Positions 62,025 to 64,000 of a stretch of DNA of 64,000 nt are shown here, piece by piece. The translations under genes were made by a program, and so were the position numbers. The number at the start of each line of letters is the position of its first letter. Position 1 is the first letter of the stretch. This DNA is from Paraburkholderia elongata (GTDB taxonomy: Bacteria > Pseudomonadota > Gammaproteobacteria > Burkholderiales > Burkholderiaceae). The stretch is taken from positions 32,801 through 96,800 of the forward strand of contig NZ_WOEZ01000195.1 of NCBI RefSeq assembly GCF_013177735.1, given 5' to 3'. The notes below the pieces were generated by a model. That model saw only the letters and a program-made list of their open reading frames with translations. It was not told the DNA's origin and did no database searches.

Positions 62025-62100
62025 TCCTCGATAGCTCAGTCGGTAGAGCGCCGGACTGTTAATCCGTAGGTCCCTGGTTCGAGCCCAGGTCGAGGAGCCA
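62025..62100 (+). tRNA. tRNA-Asn (GTT), copy 1
   Basis: 76 bases from TCCTCGATAGCTCAG to encoded CCA. The acceptor TCCTCGA pairs with TCGAGGA, the anticodon loop reads CTGTTAA with GTT, and the T-loop is GTTCGAG. Identical to the copy at 62163-62238. Confidence 0.97.
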
Positions 62101-62108
62101 AGAATTGC

Positions 62109-62136
62109 AAAAGCCCGTTAACCACTACGGGCTTTT
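62109..62136 (+). terminator. Hairpin between the two tRNA-Asn genes
   Basis: AAAAGCCCGT (62109-62118) pairs with ACGGGCTTTT (62127-62136), then a T-run. It can end transcription after copy 1, so the second copy may depend on read-through or its own promoter. Confidence 0.85.
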
Positions 62137-62162
62137 TTATGTAGATCAAGTTGTACTGCTGT

Positions 62163-62238
62163 TCCTCGATAGCTCAGTCGGTAGAGCGCCGGACTGTTAA
62201 TCCGTAGGTCCCTGGTTCGAGCCCAGGTCGAGGAGCCA
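62163..62238 (+). tRNA. tRNA-Asn (GTT), copy 2
   Basis: 76 bases, identical to copy 1 including CCA and anticodon GTT. The duplicated block includes four bases of 5' flank (CTGT), giving 80-base direct repeats at 62021-62100 and 62159-62238. Confidence 0.97.
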
Positions 62239-62249
62239 AAAAAATTTAG

Positions 62250-62273
62250 AAGGCCCGCATTCGTGCGGGCCTT
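62250..62273 (+). terminator. Terminator after tRNA-Asn copy 2
   Basis: AAGGCCCGCA (62250-62259) and TGCGGGCCTT (62264-62273) form a 10-bp stem with a TTCG loop, followed by TTTGTTTTT. Confidence 0.93.
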
Positions 62274-62494
62274 TTTGTTTTTGGTCTGGCGTTTCCGCCT
62301 GACGTTTTGGCCGGGCCCGTTGCAACGCCGGATCAGGTGGCTGAGTCGGGGGACGACCGTTTGTTCCGGCCGGAAGGTAGCGCAAGACCGGGGCATTTGC
62401 ACTGACCCTCTGACGGGCACACCGTTATACGATGGCGTCTTGTCGGCGCAACGCCCTCTCGCGCCCAACCCAAACGCTCATTCCCGGCCATCTC

Positions 62495-62971
62495 ATGAAA
62501 CCGATCTTGTTGCGCATCGCGCTTGCAGTCACCACCGCCCTGCTGCTGTCTCCGGCACACAGCGAAGAAGTCGGCAGCGTCAATACCAACTTCCGCGTCA
62601 CGGGCTCCGACCGCGTGGTCGTTGAAGCCTATGACGATCCGTTGGTCCAGGGTGTGACCTGCTACGTGTCGCGGGCGCGCACCGGCGGCGTCAAGGGCAC
62701 GCTCGGCATTGCCGAAGATCCGACCGAAGCGTCGATCGCCTGCCGTCAGGTCGGCACGATTCAATTCACGGGGCCTGTGAAAAAGCAGGCCGACGTGTTC
62801 TCCGTGAGCATGTCGCTGATCTTCAAATCGCTGCATGTCGTGCGGGTGGTCGATGCGAAGCGCAACACGCTGGTGTACATGACCTACAGCGACCGCATCG
62901 TCAGCGGCAGCGCGAAAAATAGCGTGAGCGCCGTGCCGATTCCGGCCGGCACGACGATCCCGGTCAAGTAA
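62495..62971 (+). CDS. creA: CreA family protein
   Basis: 158 residues from ATG at 62495; the frame upstream to 62432 has no ribosome site. A signal peptide (cleavage near SPAHSEEVG) leads to a mature protein of about 135 residues. It matches the CreA family: EEVGSVNTNFRVTGSDRVVV, YDDPLVQGVTCYVSRARTGG, and GLAEDPTEASIACRQVG-like text. CreA is an exported or periplasmic protein of unknown function. It stands alone, downstream of tRNA-Asn genes. Confidence 0.93.
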   Translation: MKPILLRIALAVTTALLLSPAHSEEVGSVNTNFRVTGSDRVVVEAYDDPLVQGVTCYVSRARTGGVKGTLGIAEDPTEASIACRQVGTIQFTGPVKKQADVFSVSMSLIFKSLHVVRVVDAKRNTLVYMTYSDRIVSGSAKNSVSAVPIPAGTTIPVK

Positions 62972-63065
62972 TCGCCGCCCTACGGCAAAACTTGCTACGG
63001 AAAGGCATGCACACATGAGTAACGGCACCGGCAGCGGCCACGTCGCGCTACACTGACCGCTCCAG

Positions 63066-63134
63066 CCGGACCACCGGATTGCACCACCGCCGGACCACCG
63101 GATCGCCGGATTGCCGGGCCACCGGACCACCGGA
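63066..63134. repeat. Three 13-base repeats just upstream of the AraC gene
   Basis: CCGGACCACCGGA occurs exactly at 63066-63078, 63090-63102 and 63122-63134, with imperfect copies between. The last is eight bases from the AraC start codon, leaving no good Shine-Dalgarno. They may be sites for the regulator itself or plain tandem slippage. Confidence 0.75.
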
Positions 63135-63142
63135 CTTTCACC

Positions 63143-63970
63143 ATGACCGCCCATCGCTTCCAGGATTCCGCCCGCTACTGGCGCACGCCGCTTTTGCCCG
63201 GTGCGGATCTGCTCACGGCCGAATATCACGATCACGAGTTCACACCGCATTGGCACGATGCGTACACGATTCCGGTGATCGTCGCGGGCGCCGAGGGCTA
63301 TCGGTATCGCGGCTCGGACTATGTCGCCGAAGCGGGCAGCGTGCCGATCATCAATCCCGGCGAGTTGCACACGGGCTCCAAGGCTGTCGAGGCAGGCTGG
63401 CGGTATCGCGTGATGTATGCACCCGTGGATTTCATTCACGATCTCGCCAATGAAGTCGCCGGCAAGCCGCAAGCCTTGCCGTGGTTCGCGCCGGGCGTGA
63501 TCCGCGATCCCGATCTGGCGCAGCGGCTGGCGCGCGCGCACTGTCTGCTGGAGGCGGGCAACGATCCGCTCGCCGCCGAGGCCGCGATGCTCGACGCGTT
63601 GTCCGCCTTGCTGGTCCGCTACTCGCAAACGCAGCCGGAACCGTCGCGCCTCGCCGCCGACGACGCCCGCGTCGCGACAATGCAGGAGCGCCTGACCGGC
63701 GACCTCGCCGAACCTGTCACGCTGGCCGAAGTTGCGCGGGCGGCGGGACTGTCGCCCTTTCACGCCGCGCGCCTTTTCAACCAGGCTACCGGCCTGCCGC
63801 CGCACGCGTGGCGCAACCAGGTACGCCTGCAACGCTCGCTCGCACCGTTGCGTGCGGGTGTCTCCGTGACAGATGTCGCCGCAGCGAGTGGTTTCACGGA
63901 CCAAAGTCATTTCACGCGCCATTTCCGGCGCATGTTCGGGGTACCGCCGGGACGCTGGCAAGGCGCCTGA
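63143..63970 (+). CDS. AraC-family transcriptional regulator
   Basis: 275 residues. An N-terminal cupin-like effector domain with metal-type His (EFTPHWHDAYTIPVIV and INPGELHTGS), then a linker and two helix-turn-helix motifs: VTLAEVARAAGLSPFHAARLF and VTDVAAASGFTDQSHFTRHF followed by RRMFGVPPGRW. The front fits AraC_binding domain regulators that sense small ligands, often of a LysE or amino-acid exporter next to them; the target gene lies beyond the window. The 13-base repeats before the start could be operator sites. The stop is at 63968-63970. Confidence 0.93.
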   Translation: MTAHRFQDSARYWRTPLLPGADLLTAEYHDHEFTPHWHDAYTIPVIVAGAEGYRYRGSDYVAEAGSVPIINPGELHTGSKAVEAGWRYRVMYAPVDFIHDLANEVAGKPQALPWFAPGVIRDPDLAQRLARAHCLLEAGNDPLAAEAAMLDALSALLVRYSQTQPEPSRLAADDARVATMQERLTGDLAEPVTLAEVARAAGLSPFHAARLFNQATGLPPHAWRNQVRLQRSLAPLRAGVSVTDVAAASGFTDQSHFTRHFRRMFGVPPGRWQGA

Positions 63971-64000
63971 CGCAAGCTTCGCCCCTGCTCACCGCAAGAA

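Noticed and set aside
62333..63961. 542-residue antisense frame over creA and the AraC gene
   Set aside because: It runs through the 13-base repeat region and two recognised genes, so it is a shadow frame.

Overview
The window is ordinary core chromosome of a GC-rich betaproteobacterium. Gene content and order point to the Burkholderiaceae, most likely Paraburkholderia. The main clues are the earP-efp pair with Arg32 in EF-P, the unbroken yceD-rpmF-plsX-fabHDG-acpP-fabF-rpoE-rseAB-degQ-lepAB-rnc-era-recO-pdxJ-acpS-nagZ array, a long RNase III with an alanine/proline-rich tail, and uvrC-pgsA followed by tRNA genes. I see no insertion sequence, prophage, CRISPR array or integrated island.

Layout. 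1-8.3 kb: the end of one ABC exporter, two membrane proteins of unknown function, a GT4 glycosyltransferase and a complete MsbA-like ABC exporter; then otsB-otsA (trehalose synthesis, 6.9-9.1 kb). 9.5-11.6 kb: a copper/cytochrome oxidase assembly operon (Sco1, PCuAC, CtaG). 11.6-13.4 kb: GNAT, TraB-like and small membrane proteins. 13.6-17.2 kb: uvrC, pgsA, two tRNA-Gly and tRNA-Cys. 17.4-19.4 kb: earP and efp. 20.0-21.4 kb: an orphan NtrC-type response regulator.

21.5-42.1 kb: about 20 kb of leftward genes joining ribosomal protein L32, fatty acid and phospholipid synthesis, the envelope stress sigma factor with its anti-sigma factors and periplasmic protease, signal peptidase, LepA, RNase III, Era, RecO, PdxJ, AcpS and NagZ. 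Many junctions overlap by 1-4 bases. The few real gaps (rpmF/plsX, acpP/fabF, ygfX/rpoE, grx/lepA, lepB/rnc) carry hairpins or repeats, which are the most interesting non-coding signals here.

42.3-47 kb: Maf, an RsmI-like methylase, SppA, a Rieske protein, a HAD phosphatase and RluC. 47-51 kb: rne with a 734-base leader and a long low-complexity tail. 51.2-55.2 kb: moaA-mobA-moeA, a small membrane protein and a GNAT. 55.3-61.3 kb: leftward rmuC, hydroxyacid dehydrogenase, NhaD-like antiporter, lutC and pncB. 61.5-64 kb: 7Fe ferredoxin fdxA, two identical tRNA-Asn genes, creA and an AraC regulator.

No clearly new multigene system was found. The best leads are a structured 38-base element present twice with compensatory base changes (upstream of lepA and of plsX), a hairpin in the rnc leader suited to RNase III autoregulation, a 16-bp inverted repeat with alternative pairings in the efp leader, and a near-consensus sigma-54 promoter upstream of a regulator with an altered GAFTGA loop. 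All calls come from reading the sequence; no database search was run.
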